DNA of 64,000 nucleotides, taken from the NCBI RefSeq assembly GCF_003945765.1, contig NZ_CP027712.1, positions 5,022,001 to 5,086,000 on the forward strand, in the 5' to 3' direction. The position numbers were made by a program, and so were the translations under genes. This document shows positions 35,348 through 42,720 of this stretch, piece after piece (the stretch's first letter is position 1; each line of letters opens with the position of its first letter). The notes under the pieces were generated by a model. That model did not search any database and was not told where the DNA came from. It saw only the letters and a list, made by a program, of their open reading frames with translations. The stretch is from Pseudomonas chlororaphis subsp. chlororaphis. GTDB taxonomy: Bacteria; Pseudomonadota; Gammaproteobacteria; Pseudomonadales; Pseudomonadaceae.

Positions 35348-35719
35348 TCAGGCCTCCACCGACTCGGGGTATTCGTACTCGAACACACGAACCACTTCCG
35401 AGGCGTGCCACGACGCGGCCGCGACCCCATCGGAAGGCCCGGAAAAACGCCCGAGGCGCTCCGCACACTCGAAAAAACCGGTGCGCGGCAATCGACTCGC
35501 CCCCTGGCTGATCACCAGCGAACTGCGCAACGGCTGCTCCGCACGCGCGTCCAGCGCGGCCAGGTGCTCAAGGGCCGCCGTCAGGGTCTGCATGGCGGGG
35601 CTGGGTAGCTGCAAGCGCTCAAGCAGAGCGCGATAGGTCAAAAGATGGCGTTGCCGACGGGCCTGGTCGAGTTCCCCCAACAGGCCATCCCAATGTTGAC
35701 GACTGATCCTTACGCTCAC
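35348..35719 (-). CDS. Conserved hypothetical protein with LPRTGFFECAERLGR block
   Basis: A 123-residue soluble protein. The N-terminal half is helical and leucine-rich (LLTYRALLERLQLPSPAMQTLTAALEHL), and the C-terminal half holds LVISQGASRLPRTGFFECAERLGRF. I recall this block from uncharacterised proteobacterial proteins, but no function is established. The GTG start overlaps the stop codon of the XRE gene (GTGA), so the two are coupled. No signal peptide or membrane segment is present. Confidence 0.7.
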   Translation of the reverse strand: MSVRISRQHWDGLLGELDQARRQRHLLTYRALLERLQLPSPAMQTLTAALEHLAALDARAEQPLRSSLVISQGASRLPRTGFFECAERLGRFSGPSDGVAAASWHASEVVRVFEYEYPESVEA

Positions 35720-36057
35720 GATTCATCCCTCCAACCCGGAACCGTCAATTCCCAGGCCAGGCTACGGCGTATAGCGGCGTCGGGTTGACGCTCACCGCTT
35801 TCAATCATGGCCAGATATGACGGACTGATACCTACCGTACGGGCAAGCGCCTCAATGGCGATGCCCTTGGCTTCACGCAAACTGCGAAGTTGATCCAGAC
35901 CTGGAAGCGGCTGGTCGGCTGTGGTCGCGACAGGCCCCCTGGCTTCTCGCGGAGATTGTTCGGTAATACCTGCGGCTTTTAGCAAAGCCTGATACTGAGC
36001 CCATGGCAGAACCGCATATTCGGGCTCGCCATCGCGTGCAATTATCTGAATATCCAT
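35716..36057 (-). CDS. XRE-family helix-turn-helix regulator
   Basis: A 113-residue protein. The N-terminal part (MDIQIIARDGEPEYAVLPWAQYQALLKAAG) resembles the short beta-alpha region of antitoxin-like proteins. The C-terminal part is a Cro/C1-type helix-turn-helix (LRSLREAKGIAIEALARTVGISPSYLAMIESGERQPDAAIRRSLA). The ATG at 36057 is preferred over 36078 because ACGGGG lies just upstream. It leads the three-gene set and probably autoregulates from the 106-bp region upstream. The partner gene product is not a recognisable toxin. Confidence 0.78.
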   Translation of the reverse strand: MDIQIIARDGEPEYAVLPWAQYQALLKAAGITEQSPREARGPVATTADQPLPGLDQLRSLREAKGIAIEALARTVGISPSYLAMIESGERQPDAAIRRSLAWELTVPGWRDES

Positions 36058-36163
36058 TACTACCCCGTAGGACGACACATAACGAGTCGGACTTTTCCTT
36101 ATGAAGTGTAATCCTAACAGTCACTAAGGTCGCGGGGGCATCGTTGTATGGATCCGAATTCAC

Positions 36164-36619
36164 TCAGTTTTTCTTCGGGCCTTCCAATTGCAGTTGTTCC
36201 GGGGTGTCAGGCAAACGTTCCACTACCGCCAGCTTCTCCGGTTGCTGGCGATTGCGCCAGGCGCGAAAGGCGTTGAGTTCGCCGTCCAGGGTTTTCATGA
36301 TCCAGGCCAGAACGGCGATATCGTCGAGCATGCCGAACATCGGCAGGAAGTCCGGGATGGCATCCAACGGGCTGAGGAAGTACATCAGGCCCGCGACCAC
36401 CGACAGCAGTGCCTTGGGGCTGATGGCGCGGTACTCGCCACGCCAGTAAGCCAGGCACAGGGCCTGCAGCAGGCGCAGATCGTCCTTGAGCTTGCCAAGA
36501 CGGCCGCCTTGCAAGGCGCCTTTGCTGGCCACGGCGAACAACAGGGTCGGCAGTCGGCCACGGCTGAGCAAGCGGCCGGCCAGGGGCAGGAAGCGGGCAA
36601 AATTCCAGGGTGCTTTCAT
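36164..36619 (-). CDS. YkvA/DUF1232 family membrane protein
   Basis: A 151-residue protein with the DUF1232 signature YFLSPLDAIPDFLPMFGMLDDIAVLAW (about 82-110), a hydrophobic hairpin, preceded by an N-terminal RFLPLAGRLLSRGRLPTLLFAVASKG segment. The function of the family is not established. The ATG at 36619 is selected because GGGAGTGACG lies directly upstream; the frame is open nine codons more. The C-terminal tail is charged and proline-containing (RLPDTPEQLQLEGPKKN). The DnaA-box-like module begins 20 bp upstream of the start. Confidence 0.82.
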   Translation of the reverse strand: MKAPWNFARFLPLAGRLLSRGRLPTLLFAVASKGALQGGRLGKLKDDLRLLQALCLAYWRGEYRAISPKALLSVVAGLMYFLSPLDAIPDFLPMFGMLDDIAVLAWIMKTLDGELNAFRAWRNRQQPEKLAVVERLPDTPEQLQLEGPKKN

Positions 36620-36638
36620 CGTCACTCCCACTGAAATG

Positions 36639-36769
36639 TTATCCACACAAATTGTGGATAACCTTGTGAACAGAGCCGCTTTTCACAGCTGAAAGCCCCG
36701 TTTTACAAGGGCTCGGCTCAGATCGGGCGTTTTTTACTCACATAAAAAAACCCATAATTTCATTGACTT
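36639..36769 (+). promoter_or_regulatory. Inverted DnaA-box pair plus TTGACTT module, copy 1
   Basis: TTATCCACA and TGTGGATAA, both exact DnaA-box matches, stand in inverted orientation with a 5-bp spacer (36639-36661). About 100 bp downstream come a T-run, an A-run and TTTCATTGACTT ending at 36769. The same arrangement and spacing recur at 54945-55076. A TTGACTT -35-like box facing right could drive a short transcript ending at the terminator 36862-36891. Confidence 0.5.
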
Positions 36770-36861
36770 GGCAGCCTCATGCGGCTAGCCGCAACACGTG
36801 CTGTTAAGACTATGCCTTATGCCGTGGGTTCGCATTTTTTCCCGGACCAACGACCAGATAC

Positions 36862-36891
36862 GACAACGCCCCGTAAGGACGGGGCGTTGTC
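36862..36891. terminator. Bidirectional terminator beside the FKBP gene
   Basis: GACAACGCCCC pairs with GGGGCGTTGTC around an 8-nt loop, 18 bp past the FKBP stop codon on the minus strand. The stem is long enough to act in both directions, although T-tracts are weak. Confidence 0.65.
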
Positions 36892-36908
36892 ATTGAACCA
36901 GACGAAGA

Positions 36909-37622
36909 TTACTTGGCGTCGTCTTGTTTCGCTGGATCCTTGATACCCAGCAGTTCCAGCTCGAACACCAGAACCGAGTTGGCCGGAATGGCCGGGCTCG
37001 GGCTCTGTGCGCCGTAGGCCAGATCGCTCGGGATGTACAGTTTGTACTTCTCGCCGACGTGCATCAGTTGCAGGCCTTCGACCCAACCCGGAATCACGCC
37101 GCTGACCGGCAGATCGATCGGGCTGCCGCGCTCGACCGAGCTGTCGAACACAGTGCCGTTGGTCAGGGTGCCGGTGTAGTGAACGGTCACCACGTCGGTC
37201 GGCTTAGGCTGGGCGCCATCGGCTTTTTTCAGCACTTCGTACTGCAGGCCGGAGGCGGTAGTGGTCACGCCAGCCTTCTTGCCGTTTTCTTCGAGGAATT
37301 TCTTGCCGGCTGCTGCCGACTCTTCGCTGATCTTGGCCATGCGCTCTTCAGCACGCTTTTGCAGCGCAGCGAAGGCTTCGACCAGTTCGTCGTCTTTCAG
37401 CTTCTGTTCTTTCTTGCCGATGGCATCTTCGATGCCCTGGGCTACCGCTTTGGAATCCAGGTCATCCATACCTTCCTGGGCAAGGCTTTTGCCCATGTTC
37501 AGGCCGATACCATAGGAAGCTTTCTGCGCCGGGGTTTTCAGCTCCACGCTGGTCTGCGAGTCACAACCCGCGAGTACCAGGCTAACCAGGGCTACCGCCG
37601 CCGCTAACCGATGCTGTTTCAT
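36909..37622 (-). CDS. FKBP-type peptidyl-prolyl isomerase, Mip-like lipoprotein
   Basis: A 237-residue protein with a lipoprotein signal peptide (LVLAGC, Cys20 lipidated). The Mip-type helical dimerisation domain (LKTPAQKASYGIGLNMGKSLAQEG and a long charged helix to about residue 115) precedes the FKBP domain. That domain contains TVHYTGTLTNGTVFDSSVERGSPIDLPVSGVIPGWVEGLQLM and YIPSDLAYG. It should isomerise prolyl bonds in the periplasm. A terminator follows. The upstream 250 bp separate it from the divergent cytochrome gene. Confidence 0.93.
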   Translation of the reverse strand: MKQHRLAAAVALVSLVLAGCDSQTSVELKTPAQKASYGIGLNMGKSLAQEGMDDLDSKAVAQGIEDAIGKKEQKLKDDELVEAFAALQKRAEERMAKISEESAAAGKKFLEENGKKAGVTTTASGLQYEVLKKADGAQPKPTDVVTVHYTGTLTNGTVFDSSVERGSPIDLPVSGVIPGWVEGLQLMHVGEKYKLYIPSDLAYGAQSPSPAIPANSVLVFELELLGIKDPAKQDDAK

Positions 37623-37872
37623 GCTATTTCCTTGTTCATGCGCCTAAAGGGCAATCGAGTAAAGCCGCGAGCTTATCAGGCGGCCACGACCAATGGCTAC
37701 CGGCATGAGAGCCGGATTAGCCCGATAAGTTCACGTGTTTAAAAGCATTTCGCCAGCCATTACAACAAGCGCGGGAAAGAACACCCCGACCGCAAAGTAA
37801 CGACAGCGGACGTAATGGCCACTTGCCCGGCAGTTTGCCCTTGAGGCATAAGAGAGCCACAACTCGACAAGG

Positions 37873-39690
37873 ATGTTTATCTTGCGCCTCTTATCCCGTG
37901 TTTTGCTCTTGATCCTCGCCCTGATCGGCGTCGCCCTGGCCGTGGTCCTGTATTACGTGGCCAATCCGAAATTGCCCGACTATATACCCGCCCGGCAGGT
38001 GCACTATCAGGATCAATGGAGCGCCGCCGACCGCCAGACCTATTACTTCACCCCCCAGGGCACTCAGGTGAAGGGCCTGCGTTATGAGTGGTTCGCCGCC
38101 CTGGAACTGCCCTTCTCCACGCAACGCTTCGCCGCGCCGCAGTACCTGGCCCGCTTCGGCTTCCTGGTGGATCCGGCGCAGCAGGCCAGCGCCGATAACC
38201 CGGAGAACCTGCCGGTCGGCTTCACCCGCCATCAGAACCCTGGCAGCCCGCAGCAGTACCTGGACATCACCTGCGCCGCCTGCCACACCGGCGAGCTGCG
38301 CTACAACCAACAGGCCCTGCGGATCGACGGCGGTTCGGCACAACATGTATTGCCCTCCAGCGTGCCCACCCTGCGCGGCGGCAGCTTCGGCCAGGCCCTG
38401 GTCGCCAGCCTGGCGTCGACCTATTACAACCCGTGGAAATTCGAGCGCTTCGCCCGCAACGTGCTGGGCCAGGGCTACGACGCCGAGCATGAACAACTGC
38501 GCAAGGACTTCAAGGCGTCGCTGGACACCTTCCTGCACGTCGCCTGGAACGACACTCACCGCGGCCTCTATCCCACCGAGGAAGGCCCCGGACGTACCGA
38601 TGCCTTTGGCCGGATCGCCAATGCCAGCTTCGGCGACGCCATTTCCCCCGACAACTATCGGGTAGCCAACGCACCGGTGGACTATCCGCAGCTATGGGAC
38701 ATCTGGACCTTCGACTGGGTGCAGTGGAACGGTTCGGCCCAGCAACCCATGGCCCGCAATATCGGCGAGGCGCTGGGTGTAGGCGCCACCCTGAACTTCT
38801 TCGATGCCCAGGGCCAGCCGCTCAAGGGCGATGCCCGATACGCGTCGAGCGTTCGGGTGCGCGACCTCAACCGCATCGAAGAAACCCTGCAACGACTGAA
38901 ACCGCCGACCTGGCCCGAAGATTTGTTCGGCAGCATCGACAAGCCCCTGGCGGCCAAGGGGCGAGCGCTGTTCGCGGAAAACTGTGCAGGTTGCCATGTC
39001 CCGCCGGTCACCGAGGTCAACGGGCGCCCGGTACAACAACTGAAGATGCTGCCAGTCGCGGTGATCGGCACCGACCCGAATACGGCCAACAATATTGCCG
39101 ATCAGCGTTACGACCTGAGCGCGCTGCAATGGGACGCCACCGAACTGGCGCAATCGAATGTCCAGTTGCACCCCACACCCACTGAGCCGCTGGACATGCG
39201 CCAGCTGTCAGCGGCCAAGGGCCTGGCCTATGTCACCGCCTTCGTTGAGGAGCGCGCCTACCGGGATGCCCAGGTGACCCCGGCGGAACGCCCGCGACTC
39301 GACGGCTACGGCTTGCCGATCGGCGTCCGCGAACTGCGCGCCTACAAGGCCCGGCCGCTGGCCGGGGTATGGGCTACCCCGCCCTTCCTGCATAACGGCT
39401 CGGTGCCCAGCCTGTATCAGTTGCTTTCGCCTCAGGACGAACGCGCCAGCACCTTCTATAAAGGCACCTTCGAATACGATCCGAAGCATCTGGGCTATCG
39501 TACCGAGCCGTTCAAGAACGGCTTCCTGTTCGATACCAGGATCAGCGGCAATCACAACAGCGGCCATGAATTCCGTTCGGGCAAGCGTGGCGACGGGGTG
39601 ATCGGCCGCCTTCTGCAACCCGAGGAACGCTGGGCCCTGCTGGAATACTTGAAAGTGCTGGGCGGGCCGCTGGAGGCGCAACTGCCATGA
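37873..39690 (+). CDS. Membrane-anchored di-haem cytochrome c, peroxidase/RoxA-like
   Basis: A 605-residue protein with an N-terminal hydrophobic anchor (residues 5-27) and the rest periplasmic. Two c-type haem sites are visible: CAACH at 134-138 and CAGCH at 371-375. Size and layout resemble the di-haem 'cytochrome c peroxidase-like' proteins that include the rubber oxygenase RoxA. Conserved blocks include YNPWKFERFARNVLG, FGSIDKPLAAKGRALFAENCAGCH and TPPFLHNGSVPSLYQLL. The catalase-like gene starts 28 bp downstream, so the two form an operon. It is probably not a simple electron carrier; the substrate is unknown. Confidence 0.85.
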   Translation: MFILRLLSRVLLLILALIGVALAVVLYYVANPKLPDYIPARQVHYQDQWSAADRQTYYFTPQGTQVKGLRYEWFAALELPFSTQRFAAPQYLARFGFLVDPAQQASADNPENLPVGFTRHQNPGSPQQYLDITCAACHTGELRYNQQALRIDGGSAQHVLPSSVPTLRGGSFGQALVASLASTYYNPWKFERFARNVLGQGYDAEHEQLRKDFKASLDTFLHVAWNDTHRGLYPTEEGPGRTDAFGRIANASFGDAISPDNYRVANAPVDYPQLWDIWTFDWVQWNGSAQQPMARNIGEALGVGATLNFFDAQGQPLKGDARYASSVRVRDLNRIEETLQRLKPPTWPEDLFGSIDKPLAAKGRALFAENCAGCHVPPVTEVNGRPVQQLKMLPVAVIGTDPNTANNIADQRYDLSALQWDATELAQSNVQLHPTPTEPLDMRQLSAAKGLAYVTAFVEERAYRDAQVTPAERPRLDGYGLPIGVRELRAYKARPLAGVWATPPFLHNGSVPSLYQLLSPQDERASTFYKGTFEYDPKHLGYRTEPFKNGFLFDTRISGNHNSGHEFRSGKRGDGVIGRLLQPEERWALLEYLKVLGGPLEAQLP

Positions 39691-39718
39691 CCCTGGCCCT
39701 CATCGAAAGGACGGTTTC

Positions 39719-40855
39719 ATGCTGATCACCTTATGGCTGCGCATAGGGGCGCTGCTGCTCAAGACACTTCTGCTGCTGGTGCTGATCGCCCTGCTCGGCT
39801 GGGCGCTGAGCAGCGCCTGGTCGATCTGGCGCTACCAGGGGCCGGTTTCGACCGAAGAACAGGTCCCGCCCGGCGAAGCCGCCATGACCCAGGACATCAT
39901 CCAGACCGCCGTGCGCATCGTCGATCAGCACCGGGATAACACCCGTTACCTGCGCGACGCCCACGCCAAGGCCCATGGCTGCGTAAAGGCCGAGGTCCAG
40001 GTGCTCGAGCAACTGGCGCCGCCGTTGCGCCAGGGCGTGTTCGCCGAACCCGGCAAGACCTGGCAAGCCATGGTGCGGCTGTCCAACGGCAATGCTTATC
40101 CACAGTTCGACAGCATTCGTGACGCGCGCGGGATGGCGATCAAGTTGTTGAATGTGCCCGGCACCCAGCTATTGAAGGAACAGCAGGGCCGTGGCGAGCA
40201 GGATTTCGTGATGTTCAATCATCCGAACTTCTTCGTCAGCGATGTCGCCGAGTACCGGCAGAATGTCGCCGCGCAGGCGGACGGAAAAAAGGTCGGAGCC
40301 TTTTTCCCCGGCTGGGACCCACGCACCTGGCAGGTCCGCCACCTGTTCATTGCCTTGGCCACCCTGTCACCGCCCCCGGCCAGCCCGACGCAAACCCGCT
40401 ATTTTTCGGTTTCGCCCTACAAGTTCGGCAGCGCCAACGCCAAGTTCCGCGTCGCACCGGCCCCCGACAGCTGCCCGGTGTACAACCTGCCCGCACAAAA
40501 CCAGGCCCAGCCCAACTTTCTACGCAACGCCCTGAACCAGCAGTTGTCGACCGATCGCGTGCCGGCCTGCTTGGTATTGCAGGTGCAGCGCCAGGACCCA
40601 AGCCACTACATGCCCATCGAAGACACCAGCATCGAATGGCGGGAAAGCGATGCGCCCTTCGAAACCGTGGCGCGGATCAAAATTCCTGCCCAGGACTTCG
40701 ATACCCCGCGGCAGAACCTGCAATGCGACAACCTGTCCTTCAACCCCTGGTTCGGGCTGGAAGCGCACCGCCCCATCGGCGGCATCAACCGCCTGCGCAA
40801 GGCGGTGTACGAAGCGGTCAGTGACTACCGGCACAGCCGCAATGCCGAGCAGTGA
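39719..40855 (+). CDS. Membrane-anchored catalase-family haem protein
   Basis: A 378-residue protein with an N-terminal membrane helix (residues 8-36). The remainder follows the small catalase/allene-oxide-synthase-like fold. RDAHAKAHGCVKAEV contains His82 at the position of the distal haem histidine. QAMVRLSNGNAYPQFDS, RGMAIKLLNVPG, QDFVMFNHPNFFVSD and the C-terminal FNPWFGLEAHRPIGGINRLRKAVYEAVSDYR follow. It lacks a full-length catalase C-terminal region. Such proteins can act on lipid hydroperoxides. Co-operonic with the di-haem cytochrome; a strong symmetrical terminator follows. Confidence 0.8.
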   Translation: MLITLWLRIGALLLKTLLLLVLIALLGWALSSAWSIWRYQGPVSTEEQVPPGEAAMTQDIIQTAVRIVDQHRDNTRYLRDAHAKAHGCVKAEVQVLEQLAPPLRQGVFAEPGKTWQAMVRLSNGNAYPQFDSIRDARGMAIKLLNVPGTQLLKEQQGRGEQDFVMFNHPNFFVSDVAEYRQNVAAQADGKKVGAFFPGWDPRTWQVRHLFIALATLSPPPASPTQTRYFSVSPYKFGSANAKFRVAPAPDSCPVYNLPAQNQAQPNFLRNALNQQLSTDRVPACLVLQVQRQDPSHYMPIEDTSIEWRESDAPFETVARIKIPAQDFDTPRQNLQCDNLSFNPWFGLEAHRPIGGINRLRKAVYEAVSDYRHSRNAEQ

Positions 40856-40865
40856 TCCAGAAACG

Positions 40866-40893
40866 AAAAAAGCGGCCCGCGGGCCGCTTTTTT
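40866..40893. terminator. Terminator of the cytochrome/catalase operon
   Basis: A perfect palindrome AGCGGCCCGCGGGCCGCT is flanked by A6 and T6, so it can terminate transcription from both sides. It lies 10 bp after the catalase-like stop codon. Confidence 0.85.
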
Positions 40894-40919
40894 GGGGAAC
40901 ATTTACATACTCCAGATAG

Positions 40920-40944
40920 CAAAAAGCCCGCGTGAGCGGGCTTT
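40920..40944 (-). terminator. Terminator of the first tRNA pair
   Basis: On the minus strand the stem AGCCCGC/GCGGGCT is followed by a T-run. It is nearly identical to 41278-41303 and lies downstream of the tRNA-Asp gene. Confidence 0.75.
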
Positions 40945-40984
40945 CTGTTATGAGCTGGCGTTCAGTGTTCCAGATCATCGAATA

Positions 40985-41061
40985 TGGCGCAGCGGACGGG
41001 ACTCGAACCCGCGACCCCCGGCGTGACAGGCCGGTATTCTAACCGACTGAACTACCGCTGC
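40985..41061 (-). tRNA. tRNA-Asp(GTC), copy 1
   Basis: 77 nt including an encoded CCA. Acceptor stem GCAGCGG/CCGCTGC, T-loop GGTTCGAGTCC and anticodon loop CTGTCAC with GTC read Asp. It is transcribed after the adjacent tRNA-Val on the same strand. Confidence 0.95.
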
Positions 41062-41080
41062 GCGTAGCGTTGAAAGCAAG

Positions 41081-41156
41081 TGGTGGGTGATGACGGGATC
41101 GAACCGCCGACCCTCTGCTTGTAAGGCAGATGCTCTCCCAGCTGAGCTAATCACCC
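41081..41156 (-). tRNA. tRNA-Val(TAC), copy 1
   Basis: 76 nt with encoded CCA. Acceptor GGGTGAT/ATCACCC and anticodon loop CTTACAA with TAC read Val. The D-arm reads GCTCAGCTGGGAGAGC. First gene of the downstream tRNA pair. Confidence 0.95.
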
Positions 41157-41277
41157 TTTACCTTCGTTGCGGGGCGCATTATTACACATAAATTCATAAC
41201 GTGCTGATTTAAATAACAAAATTATCAAAAAAAGCTGAATTTCAATGTATCGGGCGCCTCGCGCGGAACACAGGCAC

Positions 41278-41303
41278 AAAAAAGCCCGCGTTAGCGGGCT
41301 TTC
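41278..41303 (-). terminator. Terminator of the second tRNA pair
   Basis: On the minus strand GCCCGC/GCGGGC with TAAC loop precedes a T-run. It matches the other tRNA terminator except for a few loop bases. Confidence 0.75.
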
Positions 41304-41342
41304 TGTGATGACCTGGCGTTCAGTGTTCCAGATCATCGAATA

Positions 41343-41419
41343 TGGCGCAGCGGACGGGACTCGAACCCGCGACCCCCGGCGTGACAGGCCGGTATTCTAA
41401 CCGACTGAACTACCGCTGC
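41343..41419 (-). tRNA. tRNA-Asp(GTC), copy 2
   Basis: 77 nt with encoded CCA, identical to copy 1 throughout the mature sequence as read. The flanking sequence on the 3' side (TCAGTGTTCCAGATCATCGA on the plus strand) is also the same in both copies. Confidence 0.95.
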
Positions 41420-41438
41420 GCGTAACACTGAAAGCGAA

Positions 41439-41514
41439 TGGTGGGTGATGACGGGATCGAACCGCCGACCCTCTGCTTGTAAGGCAGATGCTCTCCCGGC
41501 TGAGCTAATCACCC
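41439..41514 (-). tRNA. tRNA-Val(TAC), copy 2 with a D-loop change
   Basis: 76 nt with encoded CCA and TAC anticodon. It differs from copy 1 at a single position, in the D-loop: GCTCAGCCGGGAGAGC here versus GCTCAGCTGGGAGAGC in copy 1. Confidence 0.95.
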
Positions 41515-41674
41515 TTCACGTTCGGTGTGGCGCGCATTCTACGGAGCGCCCCCTACTCTGGCAAGCACTTTTTAAAATAATTTTTTCAGGCCTTCCAAAG
41601 GCTTAGCGGAGGGTTGGCCTATGGAGCTGCGCGGAGAATAATGCCCCCCTTTGTATAAAGGAGAGATTCACCCC

Positions 41675-42595
41675 ATGTGGTTCAAGAACCTGCTTATCTA
41701 TCGCCTGACCCAAGATCTGCCCTTTGATGCTGAGGCGCTGGAAACCGCACTGGCCACCAAACTGGCGCGTCCATGTGCAAGCCAGGAGTTGACCACTTAC
41801 GGTTTCGTCGCGCCATTCGGCAAAGGCGAAGATGCGCCGCTGGTCCACGTCAGCCAGGACTTCCTGCTGGTCGCCGCGCGCAAGGAAGAACGTATTCTGC
41901 CTGGCAGCGTGGTGCGCGACGCGGTCAAGGAAAAGGTCGAAGAGATCGAAGCCGAGCAAATGCGCAAGGTCTATAAAAAGGAACGCGATCAGATCAAGGA
42001 TGAAATCATCCAGGCATTCCTGCCGCGCGCCTTTATCCGCCGCTCCTCGACTTTCGCCGCCATAGCGCCGAAACAGGGCCTGATCCTGGTCAACTCGGCC
42101 AGCCCGAAACGCGCCGAAGACCTGCTCTCCACCCTGCGCGAAGTGCTTGGCACCCTGCCGGTGCGTCCGCTGACCGTGAAGACCGCGCCGACCGCGATCA
42201 TGACCGACTGGGTGAAAACCCAACAAGCCGCCGACGACTTCTTCGTGCTCGACGAGTGCGAGCTGCGCGACACCCATGAAGACGGCGGCATCGTCCGTTG
42301 CAAGCGCCAGGACCTGACCAGCGAAGAGATCCAGCTGCACCTGAGTACCGGCAAGGTGGTCACCCAATTGTCCCTGGCCTGGCAGGACAAACTGTCCTTC
42401 ATGCTCGACGACAAGATGACGGTCAAGCGCCTGAAGTTCGAAGACCTGCTGCAGGATCAGGCGGAGCAGGACGGCGGCGACGAAGCCCTCGGCCAGCTGG
42501 ATGCCAGCTTTACCCTGATGATGCTGACCTTCGGCGATTTCCTCCCGGCGCTGTTCGAAGCCCTGGGTGGCGAAGAGATTCCACAAGGCATCTGA
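41675..42595 (+). CDS. rdgC: Recombination-associated protein RdgC
   Basis: A 306-residue ring-forming DNA-binding protein that modulates RecA filaments and replication-fork recombination. The N-terminus [17 protein letters not shown] is diagnostic, and [58 protein letters not shown] and [23 protein letters not shown] follow in the family order. The ATG at 41675 follows AAAGGAGAG at a normal distance; the frame is open eight codons more. It begins 160 bp after the tRNA cluster. A REP-like element and a terminator follow. Confidence 0.95.
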   Translation: MWFKNLLIYRLTQDLPFDAEALETALATKLARPCASQELTTYGFVAPFGKGEDAPLVHVSQDFLLVAARKEERILPGSVVRDAVKEKVEEIEAEQMRKVYKKERDQIKDEIIQAFLPRAFIRRSSTFAAIAPKQGLILVNSASPKRAEDLLSTLREVLGTLPVRPLTVKTAPTAIMTDWVKTQQAADDFFVLDECELRDTHEDGGIVRCKRQDLTSEEIQLHLSTGKVVTQLSLAWQDKLSFMLDDKMTVKRLKFEDLLQDQAEQDGGDEALGQLDASFTLMMLTFGDFLPALFEALGGEEIPQGI

Positions 42596-42597
42596 CC

Positions 42598-42665
42598 TTG
42601 TAGCAGCCTGCTTGCTGGCGACGGGCCGCCTCCGGCCTTATCGTCAACCCGCTCGCTCCTGCAGG
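42598..42665. repeat. Degenerate REP element after rdgC
   Basis: TTGTAGCAGCCTGCTTGCTGGCGACGGG and a CCCGCTCGCTCCTGCAGG arm form an imperfect inverted pair related to the family-1 REPs but more diverged. Confidence 0.55.
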
Positions 42666-42675
42666 AGCACCACAG

Positions 42676-42699
42676 ACGCCACCGCTTTCGGTGGCGTTT
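42676..42699 (+). terminator. Terminator after rdgC
   Basis: ACGCCACC and GGTGGCGT form an 8-bp stem around GCTTTC, followed by TTT. It ends 22 bp before the BASS transporter start. Confidence 0.75.
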
Positions 42700-42720
42700 T
42701 CATATAAGAAGGAACAGGCC

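Noticed and set aside
36639..36661. Possible replication origin because of two exact DnaA boxes
   Set aside because: Only two boxes, no AT-rich unwinding repeats, and none of the usual origin neighbours (dnaA, rpmH, gidA, parAB) in the window.
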